A stretch of DNA of 64,000 nt from RH-AL1 sp965198715 (GCA_965198715.1 CBDAPV010000001.1:2108001-2172000); one strand, 5' to 3'; positions 1-9,151 are shown, counted from the stretch's first letter. The notes: generated from the sequence alone by a model not told the origin. Numbers and translations: made by a program.

Positions 1-2
1 TC

Positions 3-671
3 GAGGCGGCGGGGCGCCTCATCGCCAACCCCGAGTTCGACGCGGCCAAGACCTCGCGCTGCTTCCGGGCGGGGACCAGCGACTTCGCCTCCATGACGGT
101 CGTCCCTGTTCTAGTGCGTAAGCTGAACCGCGAAGCGCCGCTGGCGAGCTTCGAGGCCTATCCGGTCGAGGCCTCGACGCTCGACCAGCTGGATCGGGGC
201 GACATCGACGTCGCGTTCTGGGGAGCTGCCCCGCCGGACCACCCGTTCGTGGCGAGCGAGCTCTTCGTCAACCGTTACGCGGTGATCGTCGACGCCGCGC
301 ATCCGCTCGCCGAGAAGGCGCGGAGCGGAGGGATCTCGTTGGACGACTATCTGGCCTTCCCGCACGCGCGCATCCACTTCGACGTGCAGGTGCCCCGCGC
401 CGTCGATGCCGCGCTTGCCCGGATCGGGCGGGAACGCCGGGTCAAGGCGATCACGTGCAGCTTCTTCAGCAACCTCGCCGCGCTCGCCGGGACCGAACTC
501 GTCGCGACGGTGCCGGAGCGGGTCGTCGAGGCGAGCGCGGTCGCCGTACTGGCGACCATCGCCCCGCCTTTCGACCTCCCGCTGCAGCCCTACTGGCTGG
601 TCTGGCATCGCCGGACGACCGACGAAGCGAGCCTCGCGTGGTTTAGGAGCCTCGTCGCCGCTTCGGTCTAG
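3..671 (+). CDS. LysR-family transcriptional regulator, C-terminal part (5' end outside window)
   Basis: The frame is open from the left edge of the window, so only about 222 residues of the effector-binding domain are visible and the N-terminal helix-turn-helix lies outside. The fragment reads as the periplasmic-binding-protein-like LysR substrate domain: an FRAGTSDF strand start, the LDQLDRGDIDVAFWG segment, then VIVDAAHPLA and the HIHFD-like second lobe. An internal ATG at 93 is not the start, because domain sequence continues upstream of it in frame. About 765 bp separate it from the next gene, so it may regulate the hydrolase/propeller pair downstream, but nothing in the sequence proves this. 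The effector is unknown. Confidence 0.85.
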   Translation, partial: EAAGRLIANPEFDAAKTSRCFRAGTSDFASMTVVPVLVRKLNREAPLASFEAYPVEASTLDQLDRGDIDVAFWGAAPPDHPFVASELFVNRYAVIVDAAHPLAEKARSGGISLDDYLAFPHARIHFDVQVPRAVDAALARIGRERRVKAITCSFFSNLAALAGTELVATVPERVVEASAVAVLATIAPPFDLPLQPYWLVWHRRTTDEASLAWFRSLVAASV

Positions 672-1436
672 GCATGAACAAAGATCATCCAGCCGGGAGC
701 GTCACAGGAGCTGCTTCGCTCCCGTTGATAGGTCGAGCAGTCAGGCTGCTTCCGGCCAGCTCAGGCCGTAGAGCGGCCGGGCGGCATCGCGCCAATCATT
801 GCCGTTCCTGTCCCAGGAGGCGTCGCCAGACACCGGACATTGCACGTGGGGCCACAGGCGGCCTGCCGACGGCGACCAACGCGGCGGCGCTTGGCGCTTC
901 GGTGTAGCCGTTCTCCAAGGCATCTCGGTGCAGGCCGTCGATGGCGCCACGTGAGCGGACTGTCTGCCCTTGCTCTGCGATGAAGGCGTGGCTGCAAGTC
1001 GTTTCGACCGCCATTCGCTTCAGCTGATCGCTTGTTGCGCGCCAACGTGACCGTTGCGCTGGTGCTGAGCCGTCCACGCGGCTCCGTTTTCACCTGCGCT
1101 ACCAGCCTCCACCGCCTCGACACCGGCGATGATTGCTTTGCACCGTTCGCGATGATGCCGACCGACGTTGGTCAGGCTCTGCCGGCAGGTCGTGCGTGCC
1201 AGCGGCGTTCCAGCCGACCAGCGGTCGAGCGACGACGTGCTTGGCCACCGGCCTGTGCCGACATGCCGGACGTATCGGCTAAGGTTGCAAGAGCCTGCGT
1301 CCCTTGCATTTACGAAGACTGGCATGCTAGTGAGACGAACGAGAATTTACCTCGTTGATTGAAGATGAAGCGGCAGCCCGCTTATCTATAAATTGATGGT
1401 AATACCTCGTCTGCGCGCCTAATAGGAGGCAAGAGC
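672..1436. other. 765-bp gene-poor gap, no recognisable product
   Basis: Open frames on both strands here give arginine-rich, low-complexity translations without recognisable domains, and stop codons break every candidate. I saw no transposase motif or terminal repeat that I could defend. The last 60 bases turn AT-rich (around 1370-1420), which fits a promoter region for the gene starting at 1437. The gap may hold the remains of a lost gene. Confidence 0.5.
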
Positions 1437-2309
1437 ATGACCGATATTCAGCTCGCCTATGCGGCGGATGCGCTGGGTCAGCTTCATTACGCCGAAGCTG
1501 GTGCAGGTGAGCCGTTGCTACTGATCGGCGAGACACCTCGCAGCCATCATTTCTTCGACCCGCTGCTGCCCCTGCTGGCGCCGCACGTTCGGGCGATCGC
1601 GGTCGACCTGCCGGGACTTGGCAACTCGCATGCACTGCCCCGGCCGATGTCGATCCACGCGGTCGCGGCCTGCATGGCCGAGCTCCTCGATGCGCTCGGG
1701 ATCGGGCGTGCGCACGTCTTCGGCATGCACACGGGGAACAAGGTGGCCGCGGCTCTGGCGGCGGATTGGCCGAAAAAGGTGCGTCAGCTGGTCTTGGCCG
1801 GTCAGACGCACAGCCTGTTTCCCGAGACGGAGAAGCGGAACGCGGCGTTGGCGCCTTCCTTCGCCCGATACCGCGCCGCCGACGGCGAGCCTGCGGAGGG
1901 CGCCGCTCTGCGCGAGTGGCTCCGCACCAAGCTGGCGCTCGATGCGACCTGGTGGCCGGATGGCCTCCTTACGGGTCGGGGGGACGCGCGCACCATCGCG
2001 AAGGCCGAGGCGAAGTCGATCGACTTCCTGCTCGGCTGGCGCAGCGCGGTGCCGATCTACCATGCGGTGTTCGCCCAGGATCTGGCCGAGACGGTGTCGC
2101 GGATCAAGGCGACAACCCTGGTCCTGGAGTTCACTACCGCAGAGGAGCAGCACTATGGCTTGCAAGGCGAGCGTTTGGCGGCCCTCATGAAGCACGCGAC
2201 GGCGCGGGCGATGCCCGTGACGTTCCTTGCCGCGATGGAGGAACAGACCCGCGAAATCGCCGACGCGCTTCTCGGCTTTCTGGCGCAGGAGACGGACGAT
2301 GTTCGGTAA
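1437..2309 (+). CDS. Alpha/beta-hydrolase fold protein with His in the nucleophile position
   Basis: This 290-residue protein has the alpha/beta-hydrolase layout: a short N-terminal sheet, VDLPGLGNS (about 56-64), a nucleophile elbow at 96-100, and a cap plus C-terminal region ending near residue 290. The start is supported by an AGGAGG Shine-Dalgarno just upstream of the ATG at 1437. The elbow reads G-M-H-T-G, so His98 sits where Ser, Asp or Cys is normally found. Either catalysis does not use a covalent acyl-enzyme, as in cofactor-free oxygenase or lyase members of the fold, or the protein is not a hydrolase. It overlaps the next gene by 11 bp, which implies co-translation. The substrate is unknown. 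Confidence 0.75.
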   Translation: MTDIQLAYAADALGQLHYAEAGAGEPLLLIGETPRSHHFFDPLLPLLAPHVRAIAVDLPGLGNSHALPRPMSIHAVAACMAELLDALGIGRAHVFGMHTGNKVAAALAADWPKKVRQLVLAGQTHSLFPETEKRNAALAPSFARYRAADGEPAEGAALREWLRTKLALDATWWPDGLLTGRGDARTIAKAEAKSIDFLLGWRSAVPIYHAVFAQDLAETVSRIKATTLVLEFTTAEEQHYGLQGERLAALMKHATARAMPVTFLAAMEEQTREIADALLGFLAQETDDVR

Positions 2310-3891
2310 AAATGGACGGGTCCCTGCCTGTGCGTGGGGCTACGCGGTCGAGCGGATCGTCGACGGCTCCGGCTTTCATACGGTGAATGGGGTCGCCTTC
2401 GGCCCCGATGGCCGGCTTTATGCGGCGAGCATGATGGGCGAAAGCATCTTCGCGCTCGACCTCGCGACCGGCGCGGTCGAGACCGTGGTCGGCCCATTCG
2501 CCGGCGAGTCGGACGACCTTGTCTTCACGGACGCCGGCGACCTGATCTGGACCGCGGTGCTGGAAGGGGCGGTCCGGATGCGCACGGCGGACGGTCGCGT
2601 GCGTGACTTGGCGACCGGATTGCCTGGCGCCAACTCGATCGCGCTCACGCGAGACGGCAAACGCCTGTTCGTCGGCCAGGTCTTCTTGGGCGAGGGACTA
2701 TGGGAGATCGAGCTCGGCGGCTCGGCGCCGCCGCGGTTGGTCACGGAGGACACCGGCGGGTTGAACGCGTTTCAGTTCGGCGCCGACGGAATGATCTACG
2801 CGCCGTCCTGGGAGCGCGGACACGTGGTGCGCATCGATCCCGAGAGCGGCCACACGACCATCCTTGCCGAGGGTTTCAGCAAACCGGGCGCCGTGCGGTT
2901 CGATTTAGCGGAGCGGCTGTATGTGCTGGACGACGCGACGGGCGAACTGTTCGCCCTCGACGAGCGGGAGCCTTCGTGGAGCCGGCGGTTGGTGGCCCGA
3001 CTCGCGACCGGCACGGATAATTTCGCGGTCGGCCCGGGCGACCTACTGTACGTCAGCAGCATGGTCGATAACAGCATCCACGAAGTCGATCCCCGCAGCG
3101 GCGCGGTGCGGGTCGTCGTCGCCGGCCGCCTCGGCTTTCCTCGCGCGATGGCGCTGTCGTCCGGTCCCGAGGGCGAGCGGCTCCACCTCGCCGACAGCTG
3201 CGCCTATCGGATCGTCGATCCGCGAACCGGTGCCATCTCCGACATCGCACGGTCGGTTGCGACGGCGCTCAAGTTCCCGACGTCGATCAGTGTCGGCCCG
3301 CACCATGTGGTGCTCACCGGCGAGGCGTTCGGCGTCGTCCAGCTGTTCGACCTGGACGGGCATTTCGTTCGTGACGTGGCCGGTTTCGACCAGCCTTCCG
3401 CCGCGATCGAACTGGACGATGGCAGCCTGATCGTCGCCGAGCCGAGCTCCGGGCGGATCATTTGCGTCTTGGGGGATGATCGCCGCGATGTGGTTGCGGG
3501 GCTGCGTTACCCAGCGGCCCTGGTCGACGCAGGCCATGGCATGGTCTACGTGGCCGAGAGCGGGATGGGTCGGCTCCTGCGTATCGCGATTGCCGACGGC
3601 ACGATCTCGGAGGTCGCGCGCGACCTGGGCGCGATCAGGGCCCTGGCTGTTGCGCCGGACGGCGCGATCGCCGTGCTCGATTTGGAGGCGGGGTCCGTCA
3701 CCTTGATTGGCACTGAGGGACGTCGCATGGAGATCGTTCGCGATCTGCCCGTCGGGTACTTGCGCGCGCCCTATCCTCGGTCCGGCGGTCTCGCCGTTGG
3801 CGCGGACGGGGCTGTCTACGTCGCCGCCGATGTCGAGAACGCGGTCTATCGCGTCACCGGCCCGGCGCCGTCCCACGGGAAGGGACGATGA
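2299..3891 (+). CDS. NHL/SMP-30-like beta-propeller protein, possible lactonase
   Basis: This 530-residue protein is built of repeated blades of the type GxxFGPDGRLYAAS...ALDLATG and GDLLYVSS...EVDPRSG, from residue 20 to the end. The pattern is typical of NHL, SMP-30/gluconolactonase or Vgb-like propellers. I see about two propellers' worth of repeats and no signal peptide, so it is probably cytoplasmic. The start at 2299 was chosen because it overlaps the previous gene by 11 bp; an in-frame start at 2227 would lie deep inside that gene. Propellers of this family often open lactones or bind sugars, so the pair with the hydrolase-fold protein may act in one catabolic pathway. That role is inference. 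Confidence 0.7.
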   Translation: MFGKNGRVPACAWGYAVERIVDGSGFHTVNGVAFGPDGRLYAASMMGESIFALDLATGAVETVVGPFAGESDDLVFTDAGDLIWTAVLEGAVRMRTADGRVRDLATGLPGANSIALTRDGKRLFVGQVFLGEGLWEIELGGSAPPRLVTEDTGGLNAFQFGADGMIYAPSWERGHVVRIDPESGHTTILAEGFSKPGAVRFDLAERLYVLDDATGELFALDEREPSWSRRLVARLATGTDNFAVGPGDLLYVSSMVDNSIHEVDPRSGAVRVVVAGRLGFPRAMALSSGPEGERLHLADSCAYRIVDPRTGAISDIARSVATALKFPTSISVGPHHVVLTGEAFGVVQLFDLDGHFVRDVAGFDQPSAAIELDDGSLIVAEPSSGRIICVLGDDRRDVVAGLRYPAALVDAGHGMVYVAESGMGRLLRIAIADGTISEVARDLGAIRALAVAPDGAIAVLDLEAGSVTLIGTEGRRMEIVRDLPVGYLRAPYPRSGGLAVGADGAVYVAADVENAVYRVTGPAPSHGKGR

Positions 3892-4028
3892 AGTCTCGAT
3901 ACGATTTCGCCGGTGAAGCGCTCACCCGATTGGCCGTGGACCAGGGCCACAATGTGAGGAACGGCTCGTGGCAACCTACTGAACCTGTAGACTTCTGTCG
4001 GTCGAGAGGAGCTACGTTCAGCGGCTAA
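3888..4028 (+). pseudogene. Short coupled ORF (46 aa), probably the stump of a third operon gene
   Basis: An ATG overlaps the stop of the propeller gene in an ATGA junction, the arrangement used for coupled operon genes. The frame begins MKSRYDFAGEALTRLAV and reads naturally for about 25 residues, then becomes unstructured and stops at 4028. No domain can be assigned to so short a stretch. I read it as the 5' remnant of a deleted downstream gene, though a genuine small protein cannot be excluded. Confidence 0.35.
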
Positions 4029-4362
4029 GCCAGGACCGGTCCAATACCCATCCTCCTGCTCGGCTCGATGGGGCTGAGACATGACAAACGCTATCGACAC
4101 GCTACCTGTAAATCGTTGTGTCAGCCGCCCGCCAATGGCGATCGGAAGGTCAGCTTGCTGCGAACAGTTGCTACAAAGCAACCTTTCTGCGCCCGGCCAC
4201 GTGCAGCCATTCACTGGTACCATCACCCATGTCGCATTTGGGTCGGAAGCGGCCATGCGCTTCTCTCCCTTTGCACGAGCGCGAGGCCCACCGGTTCCGG
4301 GTTCGCCTACGGCGCCCCCCAGATCGCAAAGATCGAGGCCAGCCGGGCCCGGCTCCGTCCGC
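4029..4362. other. 334-bp intergenic region between convergent units
   Basis: This stretch lies between the truncated ORF on the plus strand and the 3' end of the outer-membrane efflux gene on the minus strand. Frames on both strands are short and composition-biased. I see no RNA gene, no strong hairpin followed by a T run, and no mobile element end. Confidence 0.4.
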
Positions 4363-6009
4363 CTATTGCGGCAGCGCCGGCGCGCCCGGCCCGACCCCCG
4401 GGATCGGGCCGGGCGGCACGCCGGCGGCGACGAGCGCCGGCAGCTTGGCCTTGCTGTCGGGGTAGGTCAGCTCCCAGCCGCCGCCCAGCGCCTTGTAGAG
4501 CGCGACGAGGTTAGTGGAGACGTTGGTGGTGCTTTGCGCCAGCTGCTGCTCGGCGTTGAGCACGGACTGCTCGTCGGTCAGCAGCGTGGTGAAATCGGCG
4601 ACGCCCTGCTCGTAACGCGACCGAGCCAGCGTCAGCGCCAGCTTGGCATGCTCGACCTGCGAGCGCAGCCGCTCGCGGCGGATCTGCTCGGTGCGGTAGG
4701 AGGTCAGCGAGTTGATGACATCGTGCCAGGCGCTGAGGACGGCCTGGTGGTAGGCGATCGCCGCCTCCTGCTGGCGTTTCTCCTGCAGCACGAGGTTCGA
4801 CTTCAGACGGCCGCCCTCGAAGATCGGCAGCGTCACCGAGGGGCCGATGTTCATGTACTGAAGCGAGGTTCCCTTGAAGACGTCCTTGGGCGACAGCGCC
4901 TGCAGCGTCGGGCTGCCGTTGAGGCGCACGCTCGGGTAGAACTCGGCCACGGCGACGCCGATGTTGGCGGTGGCGGCGTGGAGGTTGGCCTCCGCCATGC
5001 GGATGTCGGGGCGGCGCCGTGCCAGCTCTGAGGGCAGGCCGATCGGCACGACCGGCGGGTTCGGCGGCACCGCCTTGGGGTCGATCAGCTCCTGCGATAG
5101 CCCTAGCGGCGGCTGGTCGAGCAGCAGGCTGATCATGTTGATCTGGTTCACCTCCTGCGCCTGCAGCTGCGGGATCTGGGCGCGCACCGAATCGACCTGC
5201 GCGGCGGCAGTCTCGACGTCGAGCCCGGTGACGAGGCCGTTGCTCTGGCGCACCTTGGTGATGCCGAGGATTTCCTCCTCGACCTTGAGGTTGTCCTTCA
5301 CGATACGCAGCTGCAGCTGTGTCCCGCGCAGAGTGACGTAGTCGCGCGCCATCTCGGCATAGGTCGAGACCAGCGTGTTGCGGCGCATTTCCTCCATGCC
5401 GAGGTACTGCGCGTCCGCCGCCTCGATCTGCCGGGCGATATGGCCCCAGAGATCGAGCTCCCACGACGCGTCGAAGCCGACGGTGTAGTTGTTGAAGCCG
5501 CCGGTGATCTGGTTGATCCCCGACGTCAGCGAGGAGCTCGAGCTTGTGCCCGTGCCGCCAGTCGCCGATGTGAGCGAGGTCAGAGGAATGAGCTTGAAAA
5601 GGCTGTTCTGGCTGAAGGCCTCGCGATAGTCCGACGCGTTGGCTGATAGCGTCGGCAATGCGGCCGCGGCAGTCGAGGCCACCTGGGAGCGGCTCTCGGC
5701 GACGCGCAGCGTGGCGGTCTGCACGTCGAGGTTCTCGGCCAGGACGCGATCCTCGAGCTGCGTCAGCTTGGGGTCGCGAAAGATGCGCCACCACTGCGCT
5801 TCCGTCACCGCGCTCGAGGTTCCGGCCAGCACCGGAACGGGCGAGCGCACGGCCTTGCCGGTGTCGAGGAAATTGCGAGTGTCGAACGTGGCCGGAATTG
5901 GCGGCACGAAGTTGGGACCGACGCAGCCGGCCAAGGCCGCCGCCGCGGCGAGGATCGCCATCGTTGCGGAACCGCGCCTCATCCCCGCCGTCCGTCTGCG
6001 CCAGTGCAT
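4363..6009 (-). CDS. Outer-membrane efflux lipoprotein, TolC/NodT (OMF) family
   Basis: The 548-residue product is an RND/MFS-type outer-membrane factor. It starts with a lipoprotein signal ending in the lipobox LAGC (Cys at about 29), followed by the VGPNF motif typical of NodT-like proteins. Two OEP repeats then form the coiled-coil and barrel channel (W-E-L-D-L-W-G near 180; RRPDIRMAEANLHAATANIGVA near 345). The ATG at 6009 was taken; an ATG nine codons later (5982) gives an equally good signal peptide. It lies 103 bp after emrB on the same strand and would supply the outer-membrane exit for the EmrAB pump. The C-terminus is rich in Pro, Gly and Ala. Confidence 0.9.
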   Translation of the reverse strand: MHWRRRTAGMRRGSATMAILAAAAALAGCVGPNFVPPIPATFDTRNFLDTGKAVRSPVPVLAGTSSAVTEAQWWRIFRDPKLTQLEDRVLAENLDVQTATLRVAESRSQVASTAAAALPTLSANASDYREAFSQNSLFKLIPLTSLTSATGGTGTSSSSSLTSGINQITGGFNNYTVGFDASWELDLWGHIARQIEAADAQYLGMEEMRRNTLVSTYAEMARDYVTLRGTQLQLRIVKDNLKVEEEILGITKVRQSNGLVTGLDVETAAAQVDSVRAQIPQLQAQEVNQINMISLLLDQPPLGLSQELIDPKAVPPNPPVVPIGLPSELARRRPDIRMAEANLHAATANIGVAVAEFYPSVRLNGSPTLQALSPKDVFKGTSLQYMNIGPSVTLPIFEGGRLKSNLVLQEKRQQEAAIAYHQAVLSAWHDVINSLTSYRTEQIRRERLRSQVEHAKLALTLARSRYEQGVADFTTLLTDEQSVLNAEQQLAQSTTNVSTNLVALYKALGGGWELTYPDSKAKLPALVAAGVPPGPIPGVGPGAPALPQ

Positions 6010-6112
6010 AGGCTCAAACAATCCGCCGCCAAGCAAAAGGCAAGTGCGGAGCGCCGGGCCGGGCGGGACGGCGCGACCAAAGTCGGTCGCTGTCGCAAAT
6101 ATGTCGGGCGCA

Positions 6113-7837
6113 TCAGTGTGCCGCGCCGCCTCCGCTCGCCTTCTTCTTGGAGATGAAGAAGCAGAACGGCACCACCAGGAAGGCGAGGATCGAAGTGTAG
6201 AGGAACACGTTGGAGTAGCCGAGCACCTGGGCCTGCGTGCGGAAGGTCTGATAGGTGTGCGACACCGCCTGGTCGTGGATCGCAGACGGCGCACGGCCGA
6301 GCGATCGCAGTCCCGCCTCCGTCTGCTGGATCAGGTCGTTGTAGCCGTACTGCAGCGGCGTCATGAACGTGGAGAGATGCGCCTGATTGGCTTGCGTGCG
6401 CTCGGTGACGAGGGCGGACGATATGGAGATGCCGACGGCGCCGAGCACGTTGCGGAACATCGAATAGAGCGCCGCGCCGTCCGCCTGGAAGCGTCGCGGC
6501 AGGGTGAGGTAGGCGATCTGAGAGATTGGGACGAAGAGGAAGGCGAGGGCTGCCGACTGCGCCGTACGCATCATCACGAGCGTCCGGAAATCGATCCCGG
6601 GGACGAGTCCGCTCGAGTACAACAGAGCTATACCCATAAAGGTGAAACCGAACATGACGATATAGCGCGTCTGCACGCGCTTCATGATCTGACCCACGAA
6701 AGGAATGAGGATGATGACGACGATACCGCCCGGCGACAGGATCAACCCCGATTTGTAGGCATCGTAGCCGAGAACCTGTTGCGAGAACTGCGGGATGATC
6801 ACGGAACTGGCGTAGAGGATGGCGCCCATCGAGCCGACCAGGATGCAGCCCATCGCGAAGTTCTTGTCCTTGAAGACCTCGAGATTGACGATCGGCTTCT
6901 TTGCGGTGATCAGCCAGCAGATCGCGCCGAAGATGCCGACGAAGGCGAGCACGGCCATGGTCGTGATGAATTTGGAGCCGAACCAATTGTCGTCCTCGCC
7001 GCGATCCAGCATGACCTGGAGGCAGCCGAGTCCGAGGGCGATCAGGCCGAGCCCGATGTAGTCGAAGCCGCGCGCTCGACGCTTCTGCTTGGCCTTTTCC
7101 CAGGGCGGATCCTGCACCACGAAGAAGTTCACGATAACGGCGAACAGCCCGACCGGGATGTTGACGTAGAAGATCCAGCGCCAACCATAGTTGACGGTCA
7201 GATAGCCGCCCAGCGTCGGTCCCAGGACCGGCGCAACGATGGTCGCGATCGCCGTTATGGCGAAGGCGGCGCCACGCTTCGCCGGCTCGAAGGTATCGAG
7301 AATAATCGCCTGTTGGTTGGGCTGAAGGCCACCGCCGAAGAGACCCTGGAACGCGCGGAAGATGATGATCTGCGCGAGACTCTGCGAAATGCCGCAGAGG
7401 AACGAGCACACGGTGAACATCGCGATGCAGATGAGGAAATATCGTTTGCGACCGATCGTATCCGCCAACCAACCCGAGATCGTCAGCACGATGCCGTTGG
7501 CGACGAGGTAGGAGGTCAGTGCGTAGTTCGCCTCGTCGTTGGAGACCGCGAGCGAGCCCGCGATGTATGGCAGGGCGACGTTGACGATCGTGGTGTCGAG
7601 GATCTCCATGAACGCCGCCAGCGTCACGGCGACGGCGATGATCCAGGGATTGACGGACGGGCGCCAGCCTCGGCCGACGTCCTGGTCGCCGCCGCCCTTC
7701 TTGCCTTTGCCGTTTGTCTTGGTGATGCCGGACTTGTTGGCGTTGCCGGACTTGGTGGCGTTGCCGGACTTGGCGACCTGCTTGCTGTCGCCGGTCTCGT
7801 CCTTGGCGGGACTGCCGTCTTCCGGCGCCGGGCTCAT
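6113..7837 (-). CDS. emrB: DHA2-family (EmrB/QacA) MFS drug exporter
   Basis: This 574-residue inner-membrane transporter has the 14-helix DHA2 layout. Motif A reads GWLADTIGRKRYF, the first helix contains LDTTIVNVALPYIAGSL, and motif C (APVLGPTLGGYL) marks a proton-driven antiporter. About 50 N-terminal residues before the first helix are cytoplasmic and carry three near-identical 6-residue repeats (KSGNA/TK type). The ATG overlaps the emrA stop by four bases, so the two are translationally coupled. With emrA and the OMF gene it forms a tripartite exporter for hydrophobic toxicants. Control by the divergent TetR gene is inferred from position. Confidence 0.92.
   Translation of the reverse strand: MSPAPEDGSPAKDETGDSKQVAKSGNATKSGNANKSGITKTNGKGKKGGGDQDVGRGWRPSVNPWIIAVAVTLAAFMEILDTTIVNVALPYIAGSLAVSNDEANYALTSYLVANGIVLTISGWLADTIGRKRYFLICIAMFTVCSFLCGISQSLAQIIIFRAFQGLFGGGLQPNQQAIILDTFEPAKRGAAFAITAIATIVAPVLGPTLGGYLTVNYGWRWIFYVNIPVGLFAVIVNFFVVQDPPWEKAKQKRRARGFDYIGLGLIALGLGCLQVMLDRGEDDNWFGSKFITTMAVLAFVGIFGAICWLITAKKPIVNLEVFKDKNFAMGCILVGSMGAILYASSVIIPQFSQQVLGYDAYKSGLILSPGGIVVIILIPFVGQIMKRVQTRYIVMFGFTFMGIALLYSSGLVPGIDFRTLVMMRTAQSAALAFLFVPISQIAYLTLPRRFQADGAALYSMFRNVLGAVGISISSALVTERTQANQAHLSTFMTPLQYGYNDLIQQTEAGLRSLGRAPSAIHDQAVSHTYQTFRTQAQVLGYSNVFLYTSILAFLVVPFCFFISKKKASGGGAAH
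7724..7777 (+). repeat. Three tandem 18-bp repeats inside emrB
   Basis: Three consecutive 18-bp units (7724-7741, 7742-7759, 7760-7777) differ from each other at two or three positions and encode repeated Lys-Ser-Gly-Asn/Ile-Ala/Thr-Lys/Asn segments in the cytoplasmic N-tail of EmrB. Because the unit is a multiple of three, copy-number change would preserve the frame. Confidence 0.8.
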
Positions 7838-9066
7838 TGCACCGTCACCGAGGGCTCGACGCTGATGCCGAGCGGCAGCGGCACCGTCGGGTCGAGCCCC
7901 GAGTCGATGGCGATCTTGACGGGCACGCGCTGCACGATCTTCACGAAGTTGCCGGTCGCGTTCTCGGCCGGAAAGGCGGAGAACTTGGAACCCGAGCCGG
8001 CCTGGATCGAATCAACGTGGCCGCGCAGGTCGAGATTGGGATAGGCGTCGACGGTGATCTTCACGCTCTGCCCCGGCCGCATCAGGTCGAGCTGCGTCTC
8101 CTTGAAGTTCGCCGTCACCCAGACTTCGGGCGACACCAGGGCCATGATCTGCTGACCGGTCTGGGCGTAGTTGCCCTTGTCGACCTGGCGGCGCGTGACC
8201 CAGCCGTCGGAGGCGGCGCGCACCACCGTGTAGCTGAGGTTGAGGTTGGCCTGGTTCAGCTTGGCCTGAGCCTGCTCGATCGTCGCCGCCTGGTTGCGGA
8301 CATTGGCCTCGACCTCGCCGATCTGCTGCTGCACCGGCTCGGCCTGGACGACGCGAGCCTGCATCAGCAGCACCTGCGCCTGCGCGTTCTGCAGGTTCGA
8401 GGTGGCGGCGTCGACGTCCTGCTGCGTGGTCGCCTGCTTGGGCAGGCTCTTCTGGCGGGCATAGTCGGCTTGGCGCTGCGCCAGGCTGGCCTTGGCGGCG
8501 GCGAGGTTGGCCTGCGCCACCTGCAGCGCCGCCGGGAAGTTCTTCTTGGCCACCTCGGCGGCGAGGGCCTGCGCGGCGAACTGCGCCTTGGCGACGTCCA
8601 GCTGCGCCTGGGCCTGGTCGCGGTCGTCGATGAAGCTGCGCGGATCGATGTGGATGAGGGCCTGGCCCCGCTTCACGAACTGGTTGTCGACGACATCGAG
8701 CGAAACAACTCGTCCGGCGACCTGAGGCGCGATGTTCTGCGTATAGCCGTCGGTGTAGGCGTCGTCGGTGTCGACGATCGTGCGCGTCGAGAGCCAGTAG
8801 TACACGGCGCTCAGGATCAGCAGCGCCAGGACGCCGAGGGCGATCAGCAGCACGAACGGGCGGCGCTTCTTGCGCGTCGCCTGATCCTTCTTGCTCTGCT
8901 CGTCGTCCCCGTCGTCCTCGCTTTGCTCGTCTCCGCCCTCGTCGGACGAGTCAGAATCCGCCGTCTCGTCCTGCTTGGGCTGCTCTTGCTGCGGCTTTTC
9001 GGACCTGTCGCGACGAGCCTTGAGTTCGCCGTCGTCATGATCGCGATCGTCTTCTTTGCCGCTCAT
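7834..9066 (-). CDS. emrA: EmrA-type membrane-fusion (HlyD-family) protein
   Basis: This 410-residue periplasmic adaptor has one membrane anchor (about 72-92, FVLLIALGVLALLILSAVYY). A lipoyl/biotinyl-like half motif follows (DTDDAYTDGYTQNIAPQVAGRV), then a long Ala/Gln-rich coiled-coil hairpin (about 150-270) and a beta-barrel (WVTANFKETQL). These match EmrA. Unusually, the first 68 residues form a highly charged, Asp/Glu/Ser/Gln-rich cytoplasmic tail, longer than in E. coli EmrA. It is the first gene of the exporter operon and lies divergent from the TetR gene, 120 bp apart. Confidence 0.92.
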   Translation of the reverse strand: MSGKEDDRDHDDGELKARRDRSEKPQQEQPKQDETADSDSSDEGGDEQSEDDGDDEQSKKDQATRKKRRPFVLLIALGVLALLILSAVYYWLSTRTIVDTDDAYTDGYTQNIAPQVAGRVVSLDVVDNQFVKRGQALIHIDPRSFIDDRDQAQAQLDVAKAQFAAQALAAEVAKKNFPAALQVAQANLAAAKASLAQRQADYARQKSLPKQATTQQDVDAATSNLQNAQAQVLLMQARVVQAEPVQQQIGEVEANVRNQAATIEQAQAKLNQANLNLSYTVVRAASDGWVTRRQVDKGNYAQTGQQIMALVSPEVWVTANFKETQLDLMRPGQSVKITVDAYPNLDLRGHVDSIQAGSGSKFSAFPAENATGNFVKIVQRVPVKIAIDSGLDPTVPLPLGISVEPSVTVQ

Positions 9067-9086
9067 GATTCATGCCGTCCAACGCT

Positions 9087-9098
9087 GGTCGTACGACC
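9087..9098. promoter_or_regulatory. Perfect 12-bp palindrome, operator candidate
   Basis: GGTCGTACGACC is a perfect palindrome 20 bp upstream of the emrA start, in the region shared with the divergent TetR gene. Position and symmetry fit a repressor site controlling emrA. Confidence 0.4.
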
Positions 9099-9151
9099 GC
9101 TGCTCAGGGTTGCCGACGCAGGAATTAGATGCTTTTGTGCGCAGCGGCAAC

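Noticed and set aside
672..1436. A possible insertion-sequence remnant
   Set aside because: The translations hinted at a degraded gene, but I found no transposase motif, terminal inverted repeat or target duplication.
3846..4256. A 136-codon minus-strand frame between the propeller and efflux genes
   Set aside because: It overlaps the propeller gene's end, has no ribosome-binding site and no domain.
5639..8044. A plus-strand open frame of about 800 codons opposite emrB and the OMF gene
   Set aside because: It is low-complexity, charged, and lacks domains; the minus frames encode clear transport proteins.
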